From assembly GCF_003058325.1 (NCBI RefSeq), contig NZ_CP028844.1:908001-972000 (forward strand): a stretch of DNA of 64,000 nucleotides. The letters are read 5' to 3'. The notes beneath the pieces were generated by a model. The model ran no database searches, was not told the DNA's origin, and saw only the letters and a program-made list of their open reading frames with translations. This document shows, piece after piece, positions 52,795 to 61,585 of the stretch; the first letter of the stretch is position 1; each line of letters opens with the position of its first letter. The stretch is from Methylobacterium currus (GTDB lineage: Bacteria; Pseudomonadota; Alphaproteobacteria; Rhizobiales; Beijerinckiaceae). The translations under genes and the position numbers were made by a program.

Positions 52795-53154
52795 ATGACT
52801 CGCGGCGCTTTCAACCCGCCCTTGCAGGAGAAGGGCGAGGGCGAGTGGCAGGACTGGCTCGCCGACGACGGGCCGAGCCAGGAGACGGTGCTCGCCGCCG
52901 CGGAAGAGGGCCAGAACCGGCTAGCGGCCCTGCGCGACGCGCTCTCCGTGCTGAACCCGCGCGAGCGGCGCATATTCGAGGCGCGGCGCCTCGCCGACGA
53001 TCCGATCACCCTTGAGGATCTCTCGGGCGAGTTCGGCGTGTCCCGCGAGCGCGTGCGGCAGATCGAGGTCCGCGCCTTCGAGAAGGTGCAGGACGCGGTC
53101 AAGCGCAGTCTCACCGTGCGCGAGCTACCGCAAGTCCGCGCGCAAGCCGCCTGA
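52795..53154 (+). CDS. RpoH-like C-terminal sigma fragment (regions 3-4 only)
   Basis: The 119-residue protein matches the C-terminal third of alphaproteobacterial RpoH: GEWQDWLADDGPSQETVLAA, ALSVLNPRERRIFEARRLAD, PITLEDLSGEFGVSRERVRQ, IEVRAFEKVQDAVKRSL. Region 2 (core polymerase and -10 binding) is absent. ATG 52795 follows the previous stop by one base. It may be a decayed rpoH or a stand-alone region-4 protein that binds -35 sequences or polymerase beta-flap. Its place in the ECF operon makes a regulatory role conceivable. Confidence 0.75.
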   Translation: MTRGAFNPPLQEKGEGEWQDWLADDGPSQETVLAAAEEGQNRLAALRDALSVLNPRERRIFEARRLADDPITLEDLSGEFGVSRERVRQIEVRAFEKVQDAVKRSLTVRELPQVRAQAA

Positions 53155-53342
53155 CCGCTGGCCCCTGGCGAGCACGGACAAGCCTCAACCCGAGCGGCCT
53201 GCCACCTGGGCGCTCGTCACGGTCCCTGACCCGGATTTCCCGCATCCCACGTACGACCTGACATCTCGACGGAAGATGCCTCGGGCCGACCCGCCAAGCA
53301 GACCGACGACATTCAACGCGCTCCGCCAAAGCAAGACGGCGT

Positions 53343-53368
53343 GTAACCATCGATCTGCCAAACTCAAA
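53343..53368 (+). promoter_or_regulatory. ECF-type promoter element, near match (GTAACC-N16-CAAA)
   Basis: GTAACC at 53343-53348 and CAAA at 53365-53368 with 16-bp spacing, 56 bp before the frame at 53425. One mismatch in the -10 half. Confidence 0.55.
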
Positions 53369-53424
53369 GTAACGGCAGTAAATTTGATGATCATGCCTCT
53401 GCACATCATCTTCGGGGTGCAATC

Positions 53425-53721
53425 GTGAATAATTTTTTCGCTGTCGTCTTGGCTCTCGCGGCCTTCGTGGCGCCTGCATCGGCCAATCCTCACTCCGGCA
53501 CCCGGGATCCTGCCGCGGCATCGATCCTTCAGGCTCGATCCGCCCCCGGCATCGGCCCCCAGGCGACCGGGAGCTTACCCAACGGCTCTCGCTCGGAGCT
53601 AGACGCTCGCGGCGGGCTCGGCCGAGATATGCGGAGCAGCACGCGTGACAATGCGCAGTTTCCCGAACGAGCGCCGGAGGCACAGAACCTCGGCGGTACC
53701 GCCGGCGGCCCGCAATACTAA
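53425..53721 (+). CDS. Small secreted protein, paralogue A (RSSTR/NAQFPER family)
   Basis: The 98-residue protein starts at a GTG or the adjacent codon (MNNFFAVVLALAAFVAPASA signal peptide). The mature chain has QATGSLPNGSRSELDARG and the C-terminal motif RSSTRDNAQFPER followed by QNLGGTAGGPQY. The same C-terminal pattern ends the neighbouring gene at 53864. No known domain. Secreted small proteins under an ECF factor could be redox- or metal-stress effectors; this is inference. Confidence 0.6.
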   Translation: MNNFFAVVLALAAFVAPASANPHSGTRDPAAASILQARSAPGIGPQATGSLPNGSRSELDARGGLGRDMRSSTRDNAQFPERAPEAQNLGGTAGGPQY

Positions 53722-53783
53722 CGGGACGCTGAGAGGCACCCTCGCGCCAGCAGCGGTCGCAGTCTGAAGGCAACCCGTCGAGT

Positions 53784-53809
53784 GTAACGAAAAAATCCTG
53801 CCCCCCGAA
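53784..53809 (+). promoter_or_regulatory. ECF-type promoter element GTAACG-N16-CGAA
   Basis: GTAACG at 53784-53789 and CGAA at 53806-53809, spacing 16. It lies 54 bp before ATG 53864 and is the only candidate promoter before the fixH-fixH-cusB-cusA run. Confidence 0.72.
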
Positions 53810-53863
53810 CTCGTCAGTAATGGCGCTGAACGGATAGCGCTTTCCAGTCAACGGAGAGGCGTC

Positions 53864-54163
53864 ATGAAGCTCACGGTTGGCATCATCCTTGCCTCACTGA
53901 TATTGGCCGATCCGGCAATCGCCGCGCCGGGATTACAGGCACGAACCGGCCCGCAGCGACACCACCATGATCGATCTTCGGCTTACGCGCTGCGCGAGCC
54001 GGTGACGACCGGAAGCCTCGCTGGCAGCACGGGCCACGTTCGGGTCCCTCGCGACCTGCAGAGGCGGGATTTCCGAAGCAGCACCCGCGGAAACGCGCAG
54101 TTCCCGGAGCGTTCGCCTGTTCAGCAGAACCTCGGCAACACGTCGGGCGGGCCTGAGTTTTGA
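53864..54163 (+). CDS. Small secreted protein, paralogue B (RSSTR/NAQFPER family)
   Basis: The 99-residue protein has a signal peptide (MKLTVGIILASLILADPAIA). The mature part contains PQRHHHDRSSAY (possible metal site), VTTGSLAGS and the C-terminal motif RSSTRGNAQFPER with QNLGNTSGGPEF, shared with paralogue A. GGAGAGG precedes the ATG. Its stop overlaps the TTG start of the following FixH-like gene, coupling it to the cusBA operon. Confidence 0.65.
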   Translation: MKLTVGIILASLILADPAIAAPGLQARTGPQRHHHDRSSAYALREPVTTGSLAGSTGHVRVPRDLQRRDFRSSTRGNAQFPERSPVQQNLGNTSGGPEF

Positions 54164-54633
54164 GCGCCCCACCTTGCACGCCTCCGCTGGCCGCAGCACG
54201 TGCTGCGGCCCCCCCCGCGCAGCGGCGGCTCTCATTGTGGCGTGCACTCGTGCTGGTGCTGCTTCTCATGGGTGCCGGCGCGACCCTCGCATCTTCCTTC
54301 AGCCGCGCCTCTTCGGGCCATTACGCCTTTGAGCTTGTCGAGCGCGAGGTGAAGCAGGGTTACGGCACAACCATTCTGGTCCGGCTCGTCGACGAGCGGA
54401 CCGGAAAAGTGGTTCCGGATGCGATCCTGTTCATCAGCCGCATCGACATGTCGCCTGACGGCATGAACACGATGACCGCTCCGTTGGAGCTCCAGGCCGA
54501 CGCGCTGCCCGGCTACTACCGTTTCGAGACCGACCTCTCGATGGAGGGCGGCTGGGCGCTCACGCTCGCGGCCAAGATCCCCGGACTTCCAGACCCGGTC
54601 CAAGGCAGGCTCGTCCTGCAGGCAGTGCCATAA
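54160..54633 (+). CDS. FixH-like periplasmic protein 1
   Basis: The 157-residue protein starts at TTG 54160, overlapping the previous stop. One N-terminal membrane helix (LWRALVLVLLLMGAGATLAS) is followed by an immunoglobulin-like FixH domain (YAFELVEREVKQGYGTTILV, MSPDGMNTMTAPLEL, GYYRFETDLSMEGGWALTLA). FixH/YtkA-like domains occur in copper trafficking proteins and in cation-pump operons. MSPDGMNTM may bind copper. It overlaps the next gene by one base. Confidence 0.75.
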   Translation: MSAPPCTPPLAAARAAAPPAQRRLSLWRALVLVLLLMGAGATLASSFSRASSGHYAFELVEREVKQGYGTTILVRLVDERTGKVVPDAILFISRIDMSPDGMNTMTAPLELQADALPGYYRFETDLSMEGGWALTLAAKIPGLPDPVQGRLVLQAVP

Positions 54634-55196
54634 TGCATCAGAACACGCCCTTTCGCGACTTCGAGGAGTTCGAGACCGCCCCTGGCGGCGGTCGAGCAAG
54701 ACGGATCGTGGGCATCGCTCTGTTTGCCACGATGCTCCTGGCTGCCATCGGCCTCGGCTACGGCTTGGGGCGTGGGACCTGGGCGGTCCCGAGCGCGATT
54801 TCAGACCACGTTCCGGCCGCTCTTGCCGGTTGGCTGCCGCGCCGAGGCACGAACTCCGAGGCGGGTGCACCTGCCGCGCTCAAGGACTACGCCTTCAATC
54901 TCGTCGGGAGCCAAGCCAAGCAGGGCGAGGCGACGCTGGCGCTGCGCTTGGTGCATAAGCCAACGGGCAAGCCAGTCCCGGACGCGATCATCTTCGCGCA
55001 CCGCCTCGACATGGCACCCGCCGGCATGCCGACCATGACGACGGAGCTGGAGTCGCAGCCCGCGACCGAGCCCGGCCTCTACCGGTTCAAGACCAATCTC
55101 ACGATGGCGGGCGATTGGCAGCTCTCGCTTGCCGCCAAGGTGCAGGGCGAGATCGGCACAGTGCAGAACCAGCTCGCGCTCAAGGTGGTACCGTGA
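54633..55196 (+). CDS. FixH-like periplasmic protein 2
   Basis: The 187-residue relative of protein 1 has a membrane helix (IVGIALFATMLLAAIGLGYG) and a FixH-like domain (DYAFNLVGSQAKQGEATLAL, MAPAGMPTMTTELES, GLYRFKTNLTMAGDWQLSLA). The N-terminus MHQNTPFRDF resembles that of CusB downstream (MDQRTPFHIS), suggesting a shared leader module. It ends one base into the cusB start (TGATG). It probably assists copper delivery to CusB. Confidence 0.75.
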   Translation: MHQNTPFRDFEEFETAPGGGRARRIVGIALFATMLLAAIGLGYGLGRGTWAVPSAISDHVPAALAGWLPRRGTNSEAGAPAALKDYAFNLVGSQAKQGEATLALRLVHKPTGKPVPDAIIFAHRLDMAPAGMPTMTTELESQPATEPGLYRFKTNLTMAGDWQLSLAAKVQGEIGTVQNQLALKVVP

Positions 55197-56716
55197 TGGA
55201 CCAGAGGACGCCTTTCCACATCTCCGAAATTCAGGGACGCGGTTACGGTCCCGTGCGCCTTGCCGCCAGGATCGCTGGCTTCACACTCGCGCCAGCCGCT
55301 CTCGTGGGCGCACTCGTGCTTGGCCTGAAGGCCGGCGAGGTCCACTGGCCCCTGCCGGCCTGGCTGCCGGGCCCGGTCTCCACGCTCCTCGTCAGGGACG
55401 AGGCGGGTCCGGCAGCGGATGCCCCAATCCTGTACTACCGTGATCCCGATGGAAGGGCAGCCTATGCGCTCACGCCGACGAGGACGCCCGATGGCCGCGA
55501 CTACCGGCCCGTACGCGTCGGCGAGGATGTCGACTTCGAGCCCCGGCCCGCCGCGAAGGAGGCCGAGGCGAACGCCACCTACGCTGCGCCCCCGGGCGGG
55601 GCCCGAAAAATCCTCTACTACCGCAACCCGATGGGCCTGCCGGACACCTCGCCGGTGCCGAAGAAGGACTCGATGGGGATGGACTACCTCCCCGTCTACG
55701 AAGGCGAGGCCGAGGACGGCAACATCGTCAAGATCTCGCCCGGTAAGGTCCAGCGCACCGGCGTCCGCTCCGAGCGGGCCGAACGTCGCGTCGTCAGCCG
55801 AGCCGTGCGGGTGCCCGGCACCGTGACGCTCGACGAGCGCCGCGTCACCGTCGTGGCGACACGCTCGGACGCCTATGTCGACCACGTCGAGAACGTCACG
55901 ACCGGCGACCGCGTCCGCAAGGGTCAGGCACTGGTCCACGTCTACTCGCCCGAGATCAACGCGGCGGCGGCCCAGCTCATCGCCAACCCGGGCTTCGACG
56001 GCTCCCGGCGGCGCCTGCAGAACCTGAACGTCTCGGAAGCCGTCATCGACGAGATGGAGCGCACCCGGAAGGTGCCGATGGCCATCACCTGGTCGTCCCC
56101 GCGCGACGGGGTCGTCCTGGAACGCAACGCCATCGAGGGCATGAAGGCGTCGGCCGGAGACACCCTGTTCCGGATCGGCGACATCTCGACGATGTGGGTG
56201 CTGGCCGAGGTACCCGAGTACGACCTCGGCAGCGTCAAGGTCGGCCAGCCCGTCATTGTGCGCGTGCGCTCGCTGCCCGGGCGCAGCTTCAGCGGCAAGG
56301 TCGGGCTGATCTACCCGCAGGTGAACACGCAAACCCGCACCACCCGCGTGCGCATCGAGTTGCCGAACCCCGACGGGGTGCTCCTGCCCGACATGTACGC
56401 CGACGTCGAGATCGGGACTGGCGCGGCCAAGCCCGTGGTGGCGGTCCCGAACGATGCCGTCATCGACACGGGCGCGCGCCAGATCGTGCTCGTCGATAAG
56501 GGCGAGGGCCGCTTCGAGCCGCGCGAGGTCAAGGTCGGCGCCCGCGGCGAGGGCTACACCGAGATCCGCGAGGGTGTGCAGGCCGGCGAGCAGGTCGTGA
56601 CCGCGGCCAACTTCCTGATCGACGCCGAGAGCAACCTGAAGGCGGCGCTGCAGAGCATGGCGGCGCCCAAGTCCGCCGCCGAGTCGCAGGCGCAGGCCAC
56701 GGAGGCCACCCGATGA
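55196..56716 (+). CDS. cusB: CusB-type periplasmic adaptor with two heavy-metal-binding modules
   Basis: The 506-residue membrane-fusion protein links the inner-membrane pump to the outer-membrane channel. A membrane anchor lies at ~27-46. A heavy-metal-binding domain (KILYYRNPMGLPDTSPVPKK, DSMGMDYLPVY) lies at ~138-168, and a degenerate copy (ILYYRDPDGRAAYALTPTRT) at ~77-108. Barrel-sandwich, beta-barrel and proximal domains follow (VRVPGTVTLDERRVTVVATR, IGDISTMWVLAEVPEYDLGS, GFYTEIREGV-like GYTEIREGVQAGEQVVTAAN). ATG 55196 couples to the previous stop. It overlaps cusA by four bases. Confidence 0.9.
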   Translation: MDQRTPFHISEIQGRGYGPVRLAARIAGFTLAPAALVGALVLGLKAGEVHWPLPAWLPGPVSTLLVRDEAGPAADAPILYYRDPDGRAAYALTPTRTPDGRDYRPVRVGEDVDFEPRPAAKEAEANATYAAPPGGARKILYYRNPMGLPDTSPVPKKDSMGMDYLPVYEGEAEDGNIVKISPGKVQRTGVRSERAERRVVSRAVRVPGTVTLDERRVTVVATRSDAYVDHVENVTTGDRVRKGQALVHVYSPEINAAAAQLIANPGFDGSRRRLQNLNVSEAVIDEMERTRKVPMAITWSSPRDGVVLERNAIEGMKASAGDTLFRIGDISTMWVLAEVPEYDLGSVKVGQPVIVRVRSLPGRSFSGKVGLIYPQVNTQTRTTRVRIELPNPDGVLLPDMYADVEIGTGAAKPVVAVPNDAVIDTGARQIVLVDKGEGRFEPREVKVGARGEGYTEIREGVQAGEQVVTAANFLIDAESNLKAALQSMAAPKSAAESQAQATEATR

Positions 56717-59700
56717 TCGCACGCCTGATCGCCTGGTCGGCCCGCAACCTCGTCCTGGTGCTGATCGGCACCGTCTTCGTGGTGGCGGCTGGTCTCTACA
56801 GCGTGCGCACCCTGCCGCTCGACGCCATCCCGGACCTCTCGGACGTGCAGACCATCGTCTACACCGAGTACCCGGGGCAGGCCCCGCAGGTGGTCGAGGA
56901 CCAGGTCACCTATCCGCTCACCACCGCCATGCTGACGGTGCCGAAGTCGAAGGTGGTACGCGGCTTCTCCTTCTTCGGGGTCTCGTTCGTTTACGTCATC
57001 TTCGAGGACGGCACCGACCCGTACTGGGCCCGCTCGCGCGTGCTCGAATACCTGAGCGCGGCCGGCAAACGCCTGCCGGCCGGCGTGACGCCGACGCTCG
57101 GGCCCGACGCGACGGGCGTGGGCTGGGTCTACCAGTACGCCATCGTGGCCAAGCAGCAGACGCTTGCCGAGCTGCGCTCGCTGCAGGACTGGGTCGTGCG
57201 CTTCGGGGCCTCGCGCGCCGAGGGGGTGGCCGAGGTCGCCGGCGTCGGTGGTTTCGTGAAGCAGTACAACGTCGTCGTCGACCCGAACCGGCTGCGTGCG
57301 CAAGGGATTTCGCTGAAGGCGCTCCGCGACGCAATCCGGTCGAGCAACGCGGATGTCGGCGGCCGCACGGTCGAGCTCTCCGAGTTCGAGTTCATGGTGC
57401 GCGGGCGCGGCTACCTGAAGAGCATCGCCGACATCGAAAACATCGTGCTGAAGACCGAGGCCGGCACCCCGCTGCGGGTGCGCGACATCGCCCGGGTCGA
57501 ACTCGGGCCGGACGAGCGGCGCGGCATCACCGAGATGAACGGCGAGGGCGAGGTCGCGGGCGGCATCATCCTGCAGCGCTTCGGCGCCAACGCCCTCAAC
57601 GTCATCGAGGGCGCCAAGGCGCACCTCGCCGAGGTCGCCGCGAGCCTGCCGAAGGGCACCGAGATCCTGCCGGTCTACGACCGCTCGCAGCTCATCGACG
57701 CCGCCATCGAGACGCTCAAGGGCACGCTCGTCGAGGAGAGCGTCATCGTGGCGCTCGTCTGCATCGTGTTCCTGCTGCACCTGCGCAGTGCGCTCGTAGC
57801 CATCCTGATGCTGCCGGTCGGCATCCTGATGGCGCTCGGCGCCATGCATCTCCTCGGGATCGGCGCTAACATCATGTCGCTGGGCGGCATCGCCATCGCG
57901 GTCGGCGCCATGATCGACGCGGCCATCGTCATGATCGAGAACGCCCACAAGCACTTGGAGCGGGCGCCCTCGGGCAAGCCGCGGGTCGAGATCCTGGTCG
58001 AGGCGGCCGCGGAGGTGGGTCCGTCGCTGTTCTTCTCCCTCCTCGTGATCACGGTCAGCTTCCTGCCGATCTTCACCCTGGAGAGCCAGGAAGGGCGCCT
58101 GTTCGGGCCGCTCGCCTTTACCAAGACCTTCGCCATGGCGGCGGCGGCGCTCCTGTCGGTGACCCTGGTGCCGGCCCTGATGGTGCTGTTCGTGCGCGGG
58201 CGCATCATCCCCGAGCATCGCAACCCGCTGAACCGGCTGCTGATCTGGGTCTACCGCCCGGTCATCAGGGTTGTGCTCAGGGCCAAGGTGCTGACCATCC
58301 TGCTGGCGGTGGCGGCGCTCGGCCTGACCATCTGGCCGGCCCGCCAGCTCGGCTCCGAGTTCATGCCGGACCTGAACGAGGGCACCCTGATGTACATGCC
58401 CACGACCTTGCCGGGCATCTCTGTGACCCAGGCCGGGGAGCTGCTGGCGACGCAGGACCGCATCATCAAGTCCTTTCCCGAGGTCGCCTCGGTCTACGGC
58501 AAGGCGGGGCGTGCCTCGACGGCGACGGACCCGGCCCCAACCGAGATGTTCGAGACCATCATCGCCCTGAAGCCGAAGGCGGATTGGCGTCCCGGCGTGA
58601 CGCTGGCGAGCCTCAAGGCCGAGATGGACAAGGCCCTGCAGTTCCCCGGCGTGTCGAACGCCTGGACGCAGCCGATCCGCGCCCGCATCGACATGCTCTC
58701 GACCGGCATCCGCACGCCGGTGGGCATCAAGGTCTACGGCACCGACCTCACTGAGATGGAGAAGGTCTCTCGCGAGGTCGAGGCCGTGGTGCGGAACGTG
58801 CCGGGTACGTCCAGCGCCTACGCCGAGCGGGTCATCGGCGGCTACTTCCTCGACATCACGCCGGACCGGGAGGCGCTCGGGCGCTACGGCCTGATGGTCG
58901 GGGACGTGCAGGACGTCATCGCGACGGCGCTGGGAGGCGAGAGCGTCACGAACACGGTCGAAGGGCGCGAGCGCTACACCGTCAACGTGCGCTACCCCCG
59001 CGCCTTCCGTTCGGATCCGCAATCCATCGCCACCGAGGTGCAGGTGCCGTTGCCGGCCGGCGGCACGGTGCCGCTGGGCGAGGTGGCCAAGGTCCAGCTG
59101 ACCCGGGGGCCGACCTCGATCCGCACCGAGAACGGGCAGCTCGCCGTCTACATCTTCGTCGACCTGGCCGGGCGCGATCTCGGCGGCTACGTCGCCGAGG
59201 CCCGGGACGCGGTCAACAGGGAGGTCCAGCTTCCGCAGGGCATGAGCGTCCAGTGGAGCGGCCAGTTCGAGTACCTGGAGCGGGCGGAGGCCAGGCTGAA
59301 GATCGTGGTGCCCGTGACGCTGCTCGTCATCTTCCTGCTGCTCTACCTGAACTTCCGGCGCCTGACCGAGACGCTCATCGTCATGCTGTCACTCCCGTTC
59401 TCGCTGGTGGGCGGGGTCTGGCTGCTCTGGTGGATGGGCTTCAACATATCGGTCGCGGTGGCCGTCGGCTTCATTGCCCTGGCGGGCGTGGCGGCCGAGA
59501 CCGGGGTGATCATGCTGATCTACCTCGACCATGCCTGGGACGAGCAGCGGGCCGCGGTTGCCGCCGCGGGCCGCGAGGCGACACGTGCGGACCTGTACCA
59601 AGCCATCATGGTGGGGGCGGTCGAGCGCGTGCGCCCGAAGATGATGACGGTGGTCGCCATCATGGCCGGGCTCGTGCCGATCCTGTGGAGCACGGGTGCC

Positions 59701-59907
59701 GGGTCCGAGGTCATGCAGCGCATCGCGGTGCCGATGATCGGCGGCATGGTGTCCTCGACCGTGCTGACGCTCGTCGTGATCCCGGCCATCTATGGCCTAG
59801 TGAAGGCGCGTGGGCTTCCGCACCGAAGCCCTCCTCGCACCGGCACTCCGAAGCCTGGTAAGGCTCTGGTCCGCGTGCAGCCGCGCCTGGTCAATCCCGC
59901 CGAGTGA
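56713..59907 (+). CDS. cusA: CusA-type RND Cu(I)/Ag(I) efflux pump
   Basis: The 1064-residue inner-membrane proton antiporter expels Cu(I)/Ag(I) through CusB and CusC. It has twelve transmembrane helices in the usual 1+5+1+5 arrangement. The GAMIDAAIVMIEN motif marks the monovalent-metal (CusA) branch. The three metal-relay methionines are present in LMYMP (Met562), PTEM (Met612) and RIDM (Met661), with the same spacing as Met573/623/672 in E. coli CusA. The C-terminus is basic. It is intact. Confidence 0.95.
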   Translation: MIARLIAWSARNLVLVLIGTVFVVAAGLYSVRTLPLDAIPDLSDVQTIVYTEYPGQAPQVVEDQVTYPLTTAMLTVPKSKVVRGFSFFGVSFVYVIFEDGTDPYWARSRVLEYLSAAGKRLPAGVTPTLGPDATGVGWVYQYAIVAKQQTLAELRSLQDWVVRFGASRAEGVAEVAGVGGFVKQYNVVVDPNRLRAQGISLKALRDAIRSSNADVGGRTVELSEFEFMVRGRGYLKSIADIENIVLKTEAGTPLRVRDIARVELGPDERRGITEMNGEGEVAGGIILQRFGANALNVIEGAKAHLAEVAASLPKGTEILPVYDRSQLIDAAIETLKGTLVEESVIVALVCIVFLLHLRSALVAILMLPVGILMALGAMHLLGIGANIMSLGGIAIAVGAMIDAAIVMIENAHKHLERAPSGKPRVEILVEAAAEVGPSLFFSLLVITVSFLPIFTLESQEGRLFGPLAFTKTFAMAAAALLSVTLVPALMVLFVRGRIIPEHRNPLNRLLIWVYRPVIRVVLRAKVLTILLAVAALGLTIWPARQLGSEFMPDLNEGTLMYMPTTLPGISVTQAGELLATQDRIIKSFPEVASVYGKAGRASTATDPAPTEMFETIIALKPKADWRPGVTLASLKAEMDKALQFPGVSNAWTQPIRARIDMLSTGIRTPVGIKVYGTDLTEMEKVSREVEAVVRNVPGTSSAYAERVIGGYFLDITPDREALGRYGLMVGDVQDVIATALGGESVTNTVEGRERYTVNVRYPRAFRSDPQSIATEVQVPLPAGGTVPLGEVAKVQLTRGPTSIRTENGQLAVYIFVDLAGRDLGGYVAEARDAVNREVQLPQGMSVQWSGQFEYLERAEARLKIVVPVTLLVIFLLLYLNFRRLTETLIVMLSLPFSLVGGVWLLWWMGFNISVAVAVGFIALAGVAAETGVIMLIYLDHAWDEQRAAVAAAGREATRADLYQAIMVGAVERVRPKMMTVVAIMAGLVPILWSTGAGSEVMQRIAVPMIGGMVSSTVLTLVVIPAIYGLVKARGLPHRSPPRTGTPKPGKALVRVQPRLVNPAE

Positions 59908-59910
59908 GTG

Positions 59911-59928
59911 CGGGGCGGCGTCGCCCCG
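59911..59928 (+). terminator. Hairpin after cusA
   Basis: CGGGGCG (59911-59917), loop GCGT, CGCCCCG (59922-59928). It is a perfect 7-bp stem right after the cusA stop, without an adjacent T run. It may attenuate or stabilise the transcript between cusA and the flavoprotein gene. Confidence 0.45.
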
Positions 59929-59976
59929 ACCATCGGGAAAAGTTTTCATCACACGCCACGAGAGGAAGCCGGAACC

Positions 59977-60972
59977 ATGCCGCAGAGTGTATTGGATTGC
60001 CTCGTGATCGGCGGTGGACCGGCAGGCCTTACGGCCGCGATCTACCTGGCCCGCTTCCGCCGGCGCTTCCAGGTCTTCGATGCCGGTGCAAGCCGTGCGG
60101 CCCTGATCCCGACCTCGCACAATCACGCGGGCTTTCCCGAAGGCATTCACGGCCGGGCGCTTCTGGGCCGGATGACGGAACAGGCGCGCAAGTACGGTGC
60201 CCATATCGTCCCGGGGTCCGTCACGCGCCTGGAGCGCCGGCCGGACGGCGTCTTCCTGGCCACGCTGGACGGGGAGCCGATCCCGGCCCATACCATCCTG
60301 CTGGCGACCGGGGTTGTCGACCGCGAGCCGGACCTGCCCGACGTGCCGGACGCGATCCGGCGCGGGCTGGTGCGCCATTGCGGGATCTGCGACGGCTACG
60401 AGGCTATGGGCAAGCGGGTCGCGGTGATCGGGCACGGCAGCAGCGGGCTGCACGAAGCGCTGTTTCTGCGGACCTACACCGCCGACATCACTCTGCTGTC
60501 GCTGGGTCGGTCCCTGGTGCTGACGAAGGAGGAGCGTCGGCAAGCGGCACAGGCCGAGATCGTGATCGTCGAGGAGCCGGTCAGGCGCGTGGTCGTCGAG
60601 GGGGATCAGGTCCGTGCGCTCGACATGCTCGGCGGGGCGTGCCGGTCGTTCGATGTGCTCTACGCGGCGCTGGGCAGCGACGCCCGGTCCGACCTTGTGC
60701 ACGGTCTGGGCACCCGTCTGGATGACAAGGGCTGCGTGGTGACAGACGAGCACCAGCGCAGTTCGACCGACGGCCTGTTCGCCGCCGGCGACGTGGTGCG
60801 CAGCCTCGACCAGATCAGCGTCGCGATGGGCCAGGCCGCCATCGCCGCGACGGCGATCCACAACCGCCTGCGCGGGGTGCCGTCGCCGAGGGGAGCTCCG
60901 GACGACACGCTGTCGTTCTCACCCCAGGACCTGTGCACCTGCTGTTCGCCGCCTGACGCAAGACGGCACTGA
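59977..60972 (+). CDS. Thioredoxin-reductase-like FAD/NAD(P) oxidoreductase
   Basis: The 331-residue flavoprotein has the FAD motif ([20 protein letters not shown]), an NAD(P) motif ([16 protein letters not shown]) and FAD-end motif ([20 protein letters not shown]). The redox centre is CGIC (Cys135, Cys138) within RHCGICDGY. The C-terminus ends [14 protein letters not shown], an extra CxCC-type cysteine cluster that could bind Cu(I) or act as a redox relay. ATG 59977 follows AGAGGAA. It lies directly behind cusA and may re-reduce periplasmic or cytosolic thiols under metal stress. Confidence 0.82.
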   Translation: MPQSVLDCLVIGGGPAGLTAAIYLARFRRRFQVFDAGASRAALIPTSHNHAGFPEGIHGRALLGRMTEQARKYGAHIVPGSVTRLERRPDGVFLATLDGEPIPAHTILLATGVVDREPDLPDVPDAIRRGLVRHCGICDGYEAMGKRVAVIGHGSSGLHEALFLRTYTADITLLSLGRSLVLTKEERRQAAQAEIVIVEEPVRRVVVEGDQVRALDMLGGACRSFDVLYAALGSDARSDLVHGLGTRLDDKGCVVTDEHQRSSTDGLFAAGDVVRSLDQISVAMGQAAIAATAIHNRLRGVPSPRGAPDDTLSFSPQDLCTCCSPPDARRH

Positions 60973-61585
60973 GCCCCGGCACCGGCGACGTTGCGATGCG
61001 ACCGGCCGGACGCGAAATCCCGCAGCGTCCGCGATCCCGCGGCGGCGGCACACTCGGCTGGGCGTCCGCTCTTGACCTCGGGACTTGTCCTCGCATGCTG
61101 AACGCTTTCCGAGTGGGCCCTTGCGACCGCGCACGCTCTCGTCAAGAGGCCCTCCGCGTCGGCCACCCGCGTCAGCTCGGTCTGATCCGCTTGGCCGCCC
61201 TGCCGCTCACTCGAAAGACATTCCCACTATAATCGTTCGCCTGCCATTCCGAGTTTATACAAGACGCACCAAGATCCAGTCAAATCCGGAGAATATCTTG
61301 TCATGTGACGCAGCTTTTCTGTGCTGCTCCCCGGAGTTTTTGTGAATTCGACTACGGCGCGCTACGCCTCTGCGGGTTGAATGGATAACGTCCCGGACTG
61401 TTTCCGTCTGGGCGCGAACCGGAACCCGCCCCGGACATCGGAACCGACCGATGGCGTCCTGGTGATCGGCTCGGTCGACAAGACACCTGCCCGCTCCAGG
61501 CGTCCCCCCCGGTCGGGTCGGGCCGGGAAGCCGTAGGACGACGTCGGTGCCGCGGCTTGTATTCTGTGGCAGCCGGCGGCGAATT
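60973..61585. other. Intergenic region
   Basis: About 610 bp without a supported gene. Open frames on both strands lack homology and ribosome-binding sites. The stretch at 61220-61350 is A/T-richer. The region ends at the ECF promoter element before cusF. Confidence 0.5.

Noticed and set aside
56554..59022. 822-residue minus-strand frame
   Set aside because: It is antisense to cusA, composed of low-complexity His/Arg/Asp-rich sequence.
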